From Pedococcus badiiscoriae (lineage in GTDB: Bacteria > Actinomycetota > Actinomycetes > Actinomycetales > Dermatophilaceae): a stretch of 64,000 nt of DNA. Location: NCBI RefSeq assembly GCF_013408925.1, contig NZ_JACCAB010000001.1:2790001-2854000 (forward strand). Direction: 5' to 3'. The notes beneath the pieces were generated by a model. That model had not been told where the DNA came from. It saw only the letters and a list, made by a program, of their open reading frames with translations, and ran no database searches. Shown piece after piece: positions 9,502 through 18,048 of this stretch. The position numbers and the translations under genes are program-made. Position 1 is the stretch's first letter. Every line of letters begins with the position of its first letter.

Positions 9502-10719
9502 ATGACCGCCACCTCCACGCACCAGAGTGCGCCGACCGCCGTGCTGCCACCACTGCAGATCGGCCGGCACACCATCGAGTCGCCGGTGGTCCTGGCGCCG
9601 ATGGCGGGCATCACCAACCGGGCGTTCCGCAAGCTGTGCCGCGAGTACGGCGACCAGGGGCTCGACCACGGCGGTGCCACCGGCGCGACCTCGCTCTATG
9701 TCAGCGAGATGATCACCTCGCGCGCGCTCGTCGAGCGGACGCCGGAGTCGATGAGGCTGATCGAGCACGACCCGCAGGAGAACCCGCGGTCCATCCAGCT
9801 CTACGGCGTGGACCCCGCCACCGTCGCGGCCGCGGTCCGGATGCTCGTCACCGAGGACCGCGCCGACCACATCGACCTGAACTTCGGCTGCCCCGTCCCC
9901 AAGGTCACCCGCAAGGGCGGCGGCGCCGCCCTGCCCTGGAAGCGCGACCTGTTCGACGCCATCGTCACCGGCGCGGTCCGCGAGGCCAGCCCGTATGACG
10001 TGCCGGTCACCGTGAAGATGCGCAAGGGCATCGACGACGACCACCTGACGTACCTGGAGGCCGGGCTCATCGCCGAGCGCGCCGGGGTCGCCGCGGTGGC
10101 GCTGCACGGTCGCACCGCGTCCCAGGCATACTCGGGCGAAGCCGACTGGAGCGCCATCGCCCGGCTCAAGGAGACCGTCCGGAGCATCCCGGTGCTCGGC
10201 AACGGCGACATCTGGTCGGCCGAGGACGCGGTCCGGATGACCCAGGAGACCGGGTGCGACGGCGTGGTCGTCGGGCGCGGCTGCCTGGGGCGCCCCTGGC
10301 TGTTCACGGACCTCGCGGCGGCCTTCGCCGGGGCGCCGGCACGCGTCGAGCCCACCCTCGGTGAGGTGACGGCGACCATGCGGCGGCACACCGAGTACCT
10401 CATCGACTTCTACGGTGACGAGTACAAGGCCTGCCGGGACATCCGCAAGCACATCGCCTGGTACCTCAAGGGTTTCCCCGCCGGGTCCACCGTCCGCCAC
10501 CACCTCGCGCTCGTCGACTCACTGGCCGCGCTGGACGCGCTGATCGCCACGATGGACGCCTCGGCACCCTGGCCCGGCGACGCCGCGGAGGGGCAACGGG
10601 GTCGGGCGGGATCGCCACGACACGTCGCACTGCCCGAGGGCTGGCTCGACAGCCGGGAGCTCAGCGAGGCCCACCGGCGCTCCGTCGCCGAGGCAGAGCT
10701 GTCCGTCTCCGGCGGCTGA
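9502..10719 (+). CDS. dusB: tRNA-dihydrouridine synthase
   Basis: A 405-residue flavoenzyme that reduces uridine to dihydrouridine in the tRNA D loop using NADPH. It shows the Dus pattern: LAPMAGITNRAFRKLC at the N-terminus, the HIDLNFGCPVPKVTRKGGG motif with the catalytic cysteine, VTVKMRKG, ALHGRTASQAYSG, and the FMN-phosphate loop VLGNGDIWSAEDA / GVVVGRGCLGRPWLF. It is longer than many family members because of a C-terminal tail. It is divergent from the frameshifted sulfurtransferase and converges with the MocR-type regulator. Confidence 0.95.
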   Translation: MTATSTHQSAPTAVLPPLQIGRHTIESPVVLAPMAGITNRAFRKLCREYGDQGLDHGGATGATSLYVSEMITSRALVERTPESMRLIEHDPQENPRSIQLYGVDPATVAAAVRMLVTEDRADHIDLNFGCPVPKVTRKGGGAALPWKRDLFDAIVTGAVREASPYDVPVTVKMRKGIDDDHLTYLEAGLIAERAGVAAVALHGRTASQAYSGEADWSAIARLKETVRSIPVLGNGDIWSAEDAVRMTQETGCDGVVVGRGCLGRPWLFTDLAAAFAGAPARVEPTLGEVTATMRRHTEYLIDFYGDEYKACRDIRKHIAWYLKGFPAGSTVRHHLALVDSLAALDALIATMDASAPWPGDAAEGQRGRAGSPRHVALPEGWLDSRELSEAHRRSVAEAELSVSGG

Positions 10720-10732
10720 GGCTGGCTGAGGG

Positions 10733-12145
10733 CTACCGGGGGAGCACGCTCGCGAGCCGGCGCATCGCCTCGGGCACCTGTTCCGCGGTGACCCGTCGGA
10801 AGCCCATCGCCAGGCCGGGACGTGGCGGCGCGTCGAGGAACCGCACCGACACCGGTTCGAGCGACACCCCGGCCTCCGACGCGGCCCTGGCCACCGCCAC
10901 GTCGTCGACCTCCGGGTCGACGAAGTAGGTGCACAGATGCAGCCCCGCCGCCGAGGGAAGCAGCTCGAGGATGCCGGCGGGCAGGCGCCCGAGGCCGCTC
11001 ACCAGGGCGGCCCGGCGCTCCGCGTAGATCCGGGAGACCCGGCGGACGTGGGCCGACAGCAGGCCCTCGGCCATGAACCTCGCGAGGGCGCCCTGGGTGA
11101 CGGCATCGCCCTGCCAGTCGGTCAGCAGCTTGGCCTGCCGCAGGGTGTCCTGCAGCGACTGCGGTGCGATGAGGTAGCCCACCCGCAGGGACGGCATCAG
11201 CGTCTTGGAGAACGAGCCCACATAGACGACCCGGCCGTCCCGGTCCAGGCTCTGCAGGGGCGCGAGCGGCCGGTCCTCGAACCTGAACTCGGAGTCGTAG
11301 TCGTCCTCCACGACCACTGCGTTGCGTCGAGAAGCCCACTCCAGCAACGCGATCCGTCGTCGCAAGGACATCACGGCGCCGGTCGGGAACTGGTGCGACG
11401 GGGTGACGTAGACCATCCGGGCGGTGGGTGGGAGCTCTGCGACGACCAGGCCCTCCGCGTCCACCCGGACCCCCCGGACCCTGGCCCCGTGGGAGGCGAA
11501 CAGGCGCGTCGCAGCCGTGTACCCGGGGTCCTCGACGACGACGACGTCACCGGGGTCGAGCACTGCCCGCGCGACGACATCGAGGCCCTGCTGGGCGCCG
11601 TTGGTGAGCAGCACGTCAGCCGGGCCCGCCACGACGGACCGGGACAGGCCGGCATACCTCGCGATCTCGCGGCGCAGCCCGGCGTCCCCCTCTCCGTCGT
11701 AGGCGGAGGCCGCCAGCAGCGACGGTCGGAGCGTGGCGGAGACGAGCCGTCGCCACACCGCGAGGGGGAACAGCGAGGTGTCCGGACCGCCGACGGACAG
11801 GTCGAGCTCGGCCACCGGGGCGTCGAGGACCGGGGGCGGCAGGGTCGTCCAGACCTCACGTGGCCGGACCTCGCCCACCAGTGCCTGCCGGGGCCGGTGG
11901 GGCACGACGTCCCCGCTGACGAAGGTGCCCGAGCCCACTCGGGTCACCAGGAAGCCCTCCGCGGTGAGCCGGTCGTATGCCGTGGTGACGGTGCCGCGGG
12001 CGACACCGAGGGATCTGGCGAGCTCGCGGCTCGGCCGGACCCGCTCACCTGCGGCAAGTCGGCCGTCGAGGATGGCCTCGAGGAGCCCGCGGTAGATGGT
12101 CGCGGAGCGGTCGCCGGTGGCGTCGGTGGAGAGGTGGAGGTCCAC
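10733..12145 (-). CDS. MocR/PdxR-family transcriptional regulator with aminotransferase-like domain
   Basis: A 470-residue fusion protein. The N-terminal GntR-type winged helix is seen in SRELARSLGVARGTVTTAYDRL and GFLVTRVGSGTFV. The rest is a fold-type I PLP domain with DDYDSEFRF and the PLP lysine in GSFSKTLMPSLRVGY. Such proteins sense PLP or an amino compound and regulate neighbouring genes. GTG 12145 is preceded by TAGGCT exactly six bases upstream (12152-12157) with no Shine-Dalgarno, so it is probably leaderless. It is divergent from a permease, and a long inverted repeat lies between them. Confidence 0.9.
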   Translation of the reverse strand: MDLHLSTDATGDRSATIYRGLLEAILDGRLAAGERVRPSRELARSLGVARGTVTTAYDRLTAEGFLVTRVGSGTFVSGDVVPHRPRQALVGEVRPREVWTTLPPPVLDAPVAELDLSVGGPDTSLFPLAVWRRLVSATLRPSLLAASAYDGEGDAGLRREIARYAGLSRSVVAGPADVLLTNGAQQGLDVVARAVLDPGDVVVVEDPGYTAATRLFASHGARVRGVRVDAEGLVVAELPPTARMVYVTPSHQFPTGAVMSLRRRIALLEWASRRNAVVVEDDYDSEFRFEDRPLAPLQSLDRDGRVVYVGSFSKTLMPSLRVGYLIAPQSLQDTLRQAKLLTDWQGDAVTQGALARFMAEGLLSAHVRRVSRIYAERRAALVSGLGRLPAGILELLPSAAGLHLCTYFVDPEVDDVAVARAASEAGVSLEPVSVRFLDAPPRPGLAMGFRRVTAEQVPEAMRRLASVLPR

Positions 12146-12169
12146 CCGGCAAGCCTAGGTCCGGGAGAG

Positions 12170-12223
12170 GACATTGGCTCAATCGAATGGACGCGGAATG
12201 GATCTTCTGGCCGAGCCAATGTC
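12170..12223. promoter_or_regulatory. Operator-like 11-bp inverted repeat between the MocR regulator and the permease
   Basis: GACATTGGCTC (12170-12180) and GAGCCAATGTC (12213-12223) are perfect reverse complements separated by 32 bases. GAATGG occurs twice inside the spacer (12185-12190 and 12196-12201), one helical turn apart. The element fills the divergent promoter region, just upstream of the regulator's TAGGCT box and of the permease ATG at 12240. It is the obvious binding site for the MocR-type regulator, which usually acts as a dimer on divergent promoters. Function is inferred from position. Confidence 0.65.
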
Positions 12224-12239
12224 AGGCCACGCTGGAGCC

Positions 12240-13592
12240 ATGACGAGGACTCCGCACGCAGGCTTGAGCATCCCGCAGGGGGCCGCCCTCTCGATCGGTG
12301 CGGTGCTGGGAACCGGCGTGATCACCCTGCCCGCCATCGCCGCGGGCATCGCCGGACCGGCCTCGCTGGTCGCCTGGGCGGCCCTGGTGGTGCTCAGCAT
12401 CCCGCTCGCGTCGACGTTCGCCGCGATGGGTGCGCGGTTCCCCGACAGCGGCGGGGTCTCGACCTACGTGGGACGGGCGTTCGGGCCCAGGGCTGCTGCC
12501 GCGGTCGGCTGGTGCTTCCTGTTCGCGGTGCCGGTGGGGGCCCCTCCGGCGTCGCTGATGGCCGGAGGCTACGTCGCCGATGCGGTGGGAGGCGGACGCA
12601 CCGTGGCCGTCGCGGTCGCCGTGTCGCTCATCGTCGGCGTCGAGCTCATGAACGCCGCGGGGCTGCGCCTGTCCGGGCGGGTCCAGCTCGGCCTCACCGC
12701 GATCCTGGCCGCCCTGATGGTGGTCACGATCGTCGCGGCCCTGCCCCGGGCGCGGTGGGACCACCTGCAGCCGTTCGCGCCGCACGGTTGGGCCGCCGTG
12801 GGGTCGGCAGCCGCGCTGCTGGTCTGGGGATTTGCCGGCTGGGAAGCCGTCGCGTCCCTCGCCGGCGACTACCGGCGACCGGGCCGCGACGTGCCGCGAG
12901 CCACGGCCATCGCCCTCGTCGTGGTCGGCACCCTCTACCTCGCGCTGGCGGCCACCAGCCTGCTGGTGCTGGGGCCCGCGACCGGTGCCAGCGAGGCGCC
13001 GCTGTCGGACCTGCTCGCGGCAGGGGTCGGTGGCCAGGTGCGGGTCGTGACCGCCGTGGTGGCCGTCCTGCTCACGGTCGGGGCGATGAACGCGTACTTC
13101 GCCGGTGGCTCCCGGTTGGGGGCGGCGCTGGCCCGCGACGGTGCGCTCCCGGCATACCTCGCCGCGGGGTCGGGCCCCGGCCAGGTGCCACGACGGAGCC
13201 TGGTCCTCATCGTCGTGCAGTCCGTGCTGTGGCTGGTCGCCGAGGAGGTGCTCCACCTCGGGCTGACCCCGTTGATGCTGCTGGCCACCGGTTGTTTCAC
13301 CCTGGTGTACGTCCTCGGCACGGCGGCCGCCGTCCGCCTCCTCCCGCGGGGGACGCGGGTGTGGTGGGCTGCCCTGGTCGCCCTCACGTCGGTCGTCGGG
13401 TTGCTGGTCATGAACGGCTGGCACGTGGTGTGGGCCGGCGGGATCGCGGCGGCCGCCGTGGGCTACCAGACGTGGCGCGGGCGTCGGACCCCCGTGGCAG
13501 GCTGCGACCATGACGCGGAAGGGAACGGCGAAGCAGATCGGCACGCCGGGCGGGACGGCGGACCGGCCCGCGACGTTCTTCTCGGGGCCTGA
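12240..13592 (+). CDS. APC-superfamily amino acid/polyamine-type permease
   Basis: A 450-residue transporter with about 12 hydrophobic segments. The N-terminus has the APC signature SIGAVLGTGVITLPAIAAG, an unwound first helix. A second family feature is LLVWGFAGWEAVASLAGDYRRPGRDVPRA around the sixth helix. The substrate is probably an amino acid or amine. It is divergently transcribed from a MocR-type regulator with a shared operator, so the regulator very likely controls it. ATG 12240 has only a closely spaced GGAG. The 3' end overlaps the next gene by 83 bases. Confidence 0.87.
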   Translation: MTRTPHAGLSIPQGAALSIGAVLGTGVITLPAIAAGIAGPASLVAWAALVVLSIPLASTFAAMGARFPDSGGVSTYVGRAFGPRAAAAVGWCFLFAVPVGAPPASLMAGGYVADAVGGGRTVAVAVAVSLIVGVELMNAAGLRLSGRVQLGLTAILAALMVVTIVAALPRARWDHLQPFAPHGWAAVGSAAALLVWGFAGWEAVASLAGDYRRPGRDVPRATAIALVVVGTLYLALAATSLLVLGPATGASEAPLSDLLAAGVGGQVRVVTAVVAVLLTVGAMNAYFAGGSRLGAALARDGALPAYLAAGSGPGQVPRRSLVLIVVQSVLWLVAEEVLHLGLTPLMLLATGCFTLVYVLGTAAAVRLLPRGTRVWWAALVALTSVVGLLVMNGWHVVWAGGIAAAAVGYQTWRGRRTPVAGCDHDAEGNGEADRHAGRDGGPARDVLLGA

Positions 13593-14193
13593 GGAGTTCG
13601 GCGCCTGGCTGGCGGCGCACCACGACACCGCCACCGAGCTGTGGATGGGCCTGTACAAGCGGCACGTGCCGCAGCGGGGGCTCACCTGGGAGCAGGCGGT
13701 CCTCGAGGCGCTGTGCTGGGGCTGGATCGACTCGGTCGCGCAGCGCGTCGACGACGACACGATCCGACAGCGGTGGACCCCACGCAAGCGCGGCAGCAAC
13801 TGGAGCTCGATCAACATCGCTGCCGTCGAGCGCCTCACGAGGGAGGGTCGCATGCAGCCATCGGGGCTGGCCGCCTTCGGGCTGCGCCGGGCCGACCGCT
13901 CCGGCATCTACTCCTACGAGACTCCGGGCGAGGTCGCGCTGGCGCCGGAGTATGCCGCCCGGCTGGGTGCCGACGCCGCGGCGAGTGCCTTCCTGGAGGT
14001 CGCCACCGCCTCGTACCGCAAGCTCGCCTTCCACTGGGTGATGACCGCCAAGCAGGAGGCCACCCGGGACAAGCGGATGGCGCAGCTGCTGGAGGACAGC
14101 GCCGCCGGCCGGCTGATCCCGAGCCAGCGGTACGGCGAGCAGCCCAGGTGGGTGGAGCGGGCTGCCGAGGCAGCCCGCGCAGCCCGGTCGTAG
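13510..14193 (+). CDS. YdeI/OmpD-associated family protein
   Basis: A 227-residue cytoplasmic protein matching the YdeI/OmpD-associated family. Recognisable are the LAAHHDTATELWMGLYK region, EALCWGWIDSVAQRVDDDTIRQRWTPRKRGSNWSS (the hallmark motif, here split at 13717-13820), and the alpha-helical C-terminus rich in Ala, Lys and Arg. Biochemical role is unknown. The ATG lies inside the permease gene. CAGGCT six bases upstream (13498-13503) resembles the leaderless promoter hexamer seen elsewhere in this window, and no ribosome site is visible. Confidence 0.8.
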   Translation: MTRKGTAKQIGTPGGTADRPATFFSGPEEFGAWLAAHHDTATELWMGLYKRHVPQRGLTWEQAVLEALCWGWIDSVAQRVDDDTIRQRWTPRKRGSNWSSINIAAVERLTREGRMQPSGLAAFGLRRADRSGIYSYETPGEVALAPEYAARLGADAAASAFLEVATASYRKLAFHWVMTAKQEATRDKRMAQLLEDSAAGRLIPSQRYGEQPRWVERAAEAARAARS

Positions 14194-14202
14194 GCTCGGC
14201 CG

Positions 14203-15432
14203 GTGGCTTACAGCTCGGTGGACCGGCAGCGCTGGGTGCGGGAGGACCCTGCCACCAAGCGCGCGGACCGCGACGACTTCGCCCGCGACCGGGCCAGGCT
14301 CGTCCACTCCGCCTCGCTGCGCCGGTTGTCGGCCAAGACCCAGGTCGTCCAGCCCGGCGACGACGACTTCGTCCGCAACCGGCTGACGCACAGTCTCGAA
14401 GTGGCGCAGATCGGTCGTGAGTTCGGAGAGGCGCTCGGGTGCAGTGCCGACGTCGTCGACTCCGCCTGCCTGGCGCACGACCTGGGGCACCCGCCGTTCG
14501 GCCACAACGGCGAGCGCGCACTTGACGAGCTCGCCCACGACATCGGCGGCTTCGAGGGCAATGCCCAGACGCTGCGCCTGCTGACCCGGCTCGAGCCCAA
14601 GCGGGTCCATCCCGACGGACGGCCCGCCGGCCTCAACCTCACCCGCGCCACCCTGGACGCCGCCACCAAGTACCCGTGGGTGCGCGGTGAAAGCAGTACT
14701 CCCACCAGGAAGTTCGGCGTCTATGCCGACGACGTGCCGGTCTTCGAGTGGTTCCGGGACGGCAGGGCGCCGGGGGAGCGCTGCATCGAAGCCGACGTCA
14801 TGGACTGGTCCGACGACGTCGCCTACTCGGTCCACGACGTCGAGGACGCGATCGCCTCGGGCCGCCTGGACGTACGACGACTGCGCGACACCACGGACGT
14901 CGACTCCGTGCTGGCCGTCGCGACGGGACTCTATGCAGCGGACCTGGGGGTCGATGCCCTCGGCGCGGCGCTCGAACGCGTCCTGGCCAGCGGCGCGGTC
15001 CCCACGGCGTACGACGGCTCGCGGGCGGATCGGGCGGCGCTCAAGGACATGACCTCGCGGCTCATCGGGCGGTTCGTCCACGGCGTCGAGGTCGCCACCC
15101 GCGAGCGACACGGGGACGGCCCGCTGACCCGGTACGCGGCCGACCTGGTGGTCCCCGACGAGACGCGTGCGGAGTGCGCGGTCCTCAAGGCCGTAGTGGC
15201 CCACTTCGTCATGCACGCCCAGGAGCGGGTGGACATGCTCAGCCGGCAGCGGGAGGTCGTGGCAGACCTGGTCGCCGGCTACCAGCAGGACCCGGTCGGA
15301 CGGCTCGACCCCGACCTGCTGGGGGACTGGAAGAGCGCCGAGTCCGACGCCGCCGCCCTGCGCGTCGTGGTCGACCAGGTGGCCTCGCTCACGGACGTGC
15401 GGGCGGAGTACCTGCACCGCGCCTGGAGCTGA
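14203..15432 (+). CDS. dgt: Deoxyguanosinetriphosphate triphosphohydrolase-like protein
   Basis: A 409-residue HD-domain dNTPase that releases triphosphate from dNTPs and so trims nucleotide pools. The metal site shows as RNRLTHSLEVAQIGRE and LAHDLGHPPFGHNGE (histidine-aspartate pair), with a further ligand region in MDWSDDVAYSVHDVEDA. GTG 14203 lies six bases after TAGGCT (14191-14196), where the TAG is the stop codon of the previous gene, so this gene may have its own leaderless promoter. dgt and dnaG are close neighbours in other actinobacteria, as here. Confidence 0.93.
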   Translation: MAYSSVDRQRWVREDPATKRADRDDFARDRARLVHSASLRRLSAKTQVVQPGDDDFVRNRLTHSLEVAQIGREFGEALGCSADVVDSACLAHDLGHPPFGHNGERALDELAHDIGGFEGNAQTLRLLTRLEPKRVHPDGRPAGLNLTRATLDAATKYPWVRGESSTPTRKFGVYADDVPVFEWFRDGRAPGERCIEADVMDWSDDVAYSVHDVEDAIASGRLDVRRLRDTTDVDSVLAVATGLYAADLGVDALGAALERVLASGAVPTAYDGSRADRAALKDMTSRLIGRFVHGVEVATRERHGDGPLTRYAADLVVPDETRAECAVLKAVVAHFVMHAQERVDMLSRQREVVADLVAGYQQDPVGRLDPDLLGDWKSAESDAAALRVVVDQVASLTDVRAEYLHRAWS

Positions 15433-15457
15433 CCGGGTCGGCTGAGTCCCGGTGAGC

Positions 15458-16495
15458 TCAGTGGGCGTCGAACGCGCGGGCCTCGCCGACCACCGAGAGG
15501 CCGACGATCGACCCCGTGTGCGGCACGTCCGAGCCGTGGACACGCGCCGTCACCACGGTGTGGTCGGCCTGCAGCCGCAGGGCCACGAGCGCGTCGTGGC
15601 CGAAGTAGGTCGTCGAGAGGACCTCGGCGCAGGGGATCCCCGGCGCCATGTCGCGAAGGACGATCTGCTCGGGGCGGATCAGCACGTCCACCGTGCCGGC
15701 CGGAGCCGGCTGGTGGACCGCGAGCCGCCCGAGTGCGGTGCTGACGTCGGTGCCGTCGGCGGTGCCACGCAGGAACACGGCGTCGCCGAGAAAAGCCGCC
15801 GCATGCCGGTCCGCGGGGGTGCCGTAGACCTCGGCGGGCGTCCCCACCTGCGAGAAGCGGCCGTCGTGCATGATCGCGACCTGGTCGGCGAAGGACAGCG
15901 CCTCGGCCTGGTCATGGGTGACGAGCACGACCGTCACGTCCTCGTGGGCCAGCGCTTGCGCGACGGCCTCGCGGGTCGAGGAGCGCAGCCCGGCGTCGAG
16001 GGAGGAGAACGGCTCGTCGAGCAGCACCAGCGTGGGGCGCCGGGCGAGGGCCCTGGCCAGGGCGACCCGCTGCTGCTGGCCACCGGAGAGCTGGTCGGGT
16101 CGGCGGCTCGCGAGGTCGGGGGAGAGCCCCACGAGCTCGAGCAGCTCGGCCACGCGTTCCCCCGTGCGGCGAGCATGCCGGTCAAGGCCGTAGGACACGT
16201 TGGCACCGACGCTCAGGTGCGGGAAGAGGTTGCCCTCCTGGGCGACGTAGCCGATGCCGCGCTTCTCCGGCGCCACCCACACCCCCGGACCCGCCACGAT
16301 CCGCTCACCCAGCTCGACGACGCCCTCGTCGGCCGGCTGGAAACCGGCTACCACGCGCAACAGGGTCGTCTTGCCGCAGCCGGAAGCGCCGAGGATCGCC
16401 GACGTGGTGCCGGACGGCACGACGAGGTCGAGACCGTGCAGGACCGGTCGTCCGTCGTAGGACGCGGCCACACCGGAGATGCGCAGCGTGGTCAC
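15458..16495 (-). CDS. fbpC: Ferric iron ABC transporter, ATP-binding protein
   Basis: A 345-residue ATPase energising ferric iron import. Walker A is GASGCGKTT, the signature [15 protein letters not shown], Walker B LVLLDEPFSSLD, and the switch histidine lies in VTHDQAEALSFAD. A C-terminal TOBE-like region (DVLIRPEQIVLRD) matches FbpC/PotA-type subunits. The stop overlaps nothing, but the start overlaps the permease stop by four bases. It is the last gene of the fbpABC operon and so falls under the iron box upstream of fbpA. Confidence 0.92.
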   Translation of the reverse strand: MTTLRISGVAASYDGRPVLHGLDLVVPSGTTSAILGASGCGKTTLLRVVAGFQPADEGVVELGERIVAGPGVWVAPEKRGIGYVAQEGNLFPHLSVGANVSYGLDRHARRTGERVAELLELVGLSPDLASRRPDQLSGGQQQRVALARALARRPTLVLLDEPFSSLDAGLRSSTREAVAQALAHEDVTVVLVTHDQAEALSFADQVAIMHDGRFSQVGTPAEVYGTPADRHAAAFLGDAVFLRGTADGTDVSTALGRLAVHQPAPAGTVDVLIRPEQIVLRDMAPGIPCAEVLSTTYFGHDALVALRLQADHTVVTARVHGSDVPHTGSIVGLSVVGEARAFDAH

Positions 16496-18048
16496 AGGGC
16501 GGGCTCCTCGTCGGGTCGGCGCAGCAACAGGTAGGTCAGCGGCGCGGACACCAGCACCAGTGCTGCGGCATAGGGCGCGGCGCCCGCGTAGTCGATGCTC
16601 TCACTCGCGCTCCAGAAGGCCGTGGCCAGTGTCTGGGTGCCGGTGGGGGCGAGCAGGAGCGTCGCGGTCAGCTCGGTCGACGTGGCGATGAAGACCATCG
16701 CGAAGCCGGCCAGCGCACCGGGCGCGGTGAGGGGGACGAGCACGCGCACGAAGGCGCGGAAAGGCCCGTCGCCCAGGGCCCGTGCCGCCTCCGTGAGCTC
16801 TCCGGGTGCGTGCGCCATGGCCGCGCGGATGGTCACCATCGCGCGCGGGATGAACAGGATCGCGTAGGCCGCGACGAGGACGACGCTGGTCTGGTAGACC
16901 GGCCGGGCGTAGCGGACCGCCAGGGTGACCAGGGCCAGGGCGATGACCACCCCGGGCAGCGACGAGGCGACATAGGTGGCGCGCTCGACCAGCACGGACA
17001 TCCAGGTGCGGCGTCGGGCGATGAGCCACGCCACCGGGAAGGCCGCCACCACCGTGACCACCCCCGCGGTGAGGGCGAGCCGCAGCGTTCCCCACAGGGT
17101 CGTGACCAGCTGGGCAGGGTCGAAGGTGCTCTCCGTCAGGCCGCCGCTGCCCGCGCGGAACCAGTAGACGAGGCTCCCGAGGGGCACCCCCAGGGCCAGC
17201 GCCGTCAGGACGCCCATGCCGAGCAGCGCCGGAGCCGTCCACCGGCCGAGCCTGGCGGGCAGGGCGCGTCGGGCCGCGCCGCGACCCAGTCGGGCATGGC
17301 GCGTCGTGCCGCGCAGCAGCAGCTCCGCGGTCAGGAGCCCCAGGCACAGCGCGATCAGGACGACGGCGAGCAGGCTGCCGGCGCTGTTGCTGAAGGCCAC
17401 CTGGAACTGCTCGAGGATCGCCGTCGTGAAGGTCGGGAAGCGCAGCATGGCGAGCACGCCGAACTCGGACAGCAGGTGGAGCGACACGAGCAGCATGCCG
17501 CCGAGGGCCGCGGGTCGCAGCTGGGGCAGGACCGCGCGGAAGAAGGACCGCCAGGGACCCAGGCCCAGCGACCGCGCGGAGTCCTCGAGGCTCTGGTCGA
17601 GCCCGCGCAGCACGGCAGCCACCGGCAGGAAGACGAACGGGAAGTACGACAGGGTCGTCACCAGCACCGCGCCGTTGAGTCCCTGCAGGTCGGGGCGCAC
17701 CGTGACCCAGGCGTAGGAGTTGACGAACGCCGGCACGGCCAGCGGGCAGACCATCAGGACGCGCCAGAACTTCGCCCCGGGCAGCGAGGTCCGTTCGACC
17801 AGCCAGGCGGTACCGATGCCGATCGCGGTGGTCAGCGTGACGGTGAGCGCCACCAGCGCAGCGGTGTTGCGCAGCAGCTCACCGACCCGGGGCCGCCAGA
17901 GCAGGTGCCAGGCGGGGCTCCAGCCGATCTCGAACGCCTTGACCGCGACGACCGCCAGGGGCAGCACGCAGACCGCCGCCACGACCAGGCTGGCCGCGAC
18001 GACCGCGGGCGGGGTGGGGCTGGACGCGCCCCGACGAGGCAGGCGCAC
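16492..18048 (-). CDS. fbpB: Ferric iron ABC transporter, permease
   Basis: A 518-residue double-length permease with about 12 membrane segments. It contains the two EAA-type loops expected of FbpB: EDSARSLGLGPWRSFFRAVLP (18 residues shown at about positions 155-175) and LTEAARALGDGPFRAFVRVL near the C-terminus. Each half resembles a single permease domain. Its GTG follows the fbpA stop codon with no gap, a sign of translational coupling, and its end overlaps fbpC by four bases. It moves Fe3+ delivered by the lipoprotein FbpA. Confidence 0.9.
   Translation of the reverse strand: MRLPRRGASSPTPPAVVAASLVVAAVCVLPLAVVAVKAFEIGWSPAWHLLWRPRVGELLRNTAALVALTVTLTTAIGIGTAWLVERTSLPGAKFWRVLMVCPLAVPAFVNSYAWVTVRPDLQGLNGAVLVTTLSYFPFVFLPVAAVLRGLDQSLEDSARSLGLGPWRSFFRAVLPQLRPAALGGMLLVSLHLLSEFGVLAMLRFPTFTTAILEQFQVAFSNSAGSLLAVVLIALCLGLLTAELLLRGTTRHARLGRGAARRALPARLGRWTAPALLGMGVLTALALGVPLGSLVYWFRAGSGGLTESTFDPAQLVTTLWGTLRLALTAGVVTVVAAFPVAWLIARRRTWMSVLVERATYVASSLPGVVIALALVTLAVRYARPVYQTSVVLVAAYAILFIPRAMVTIRAAMAHAPGELTEAARALGDGPFRAFVRVLVPLTAPGALAGFAMVFIATSTELTATLLLAPTGTQTLATAFWSASESIDYAGAAPYAAALVLVSAPLTYLLLRRPDEEPAL

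Noticed and set aside
7252..10503. Long minus-strand frame opposite the kinase, response regulator and dusB
   Set aside because: The opposite strand carries three well-supported genes with clear motifs; this frame reads as low-complexity antisense sequence.
15433..15457. CCGGG...CCCGG pairing between the convergent dgt and fbpC genes considered as a terminator
   Set aside because: The stem is only five bases with a ten-base loop and no T-run, no better than chance in this GC content.
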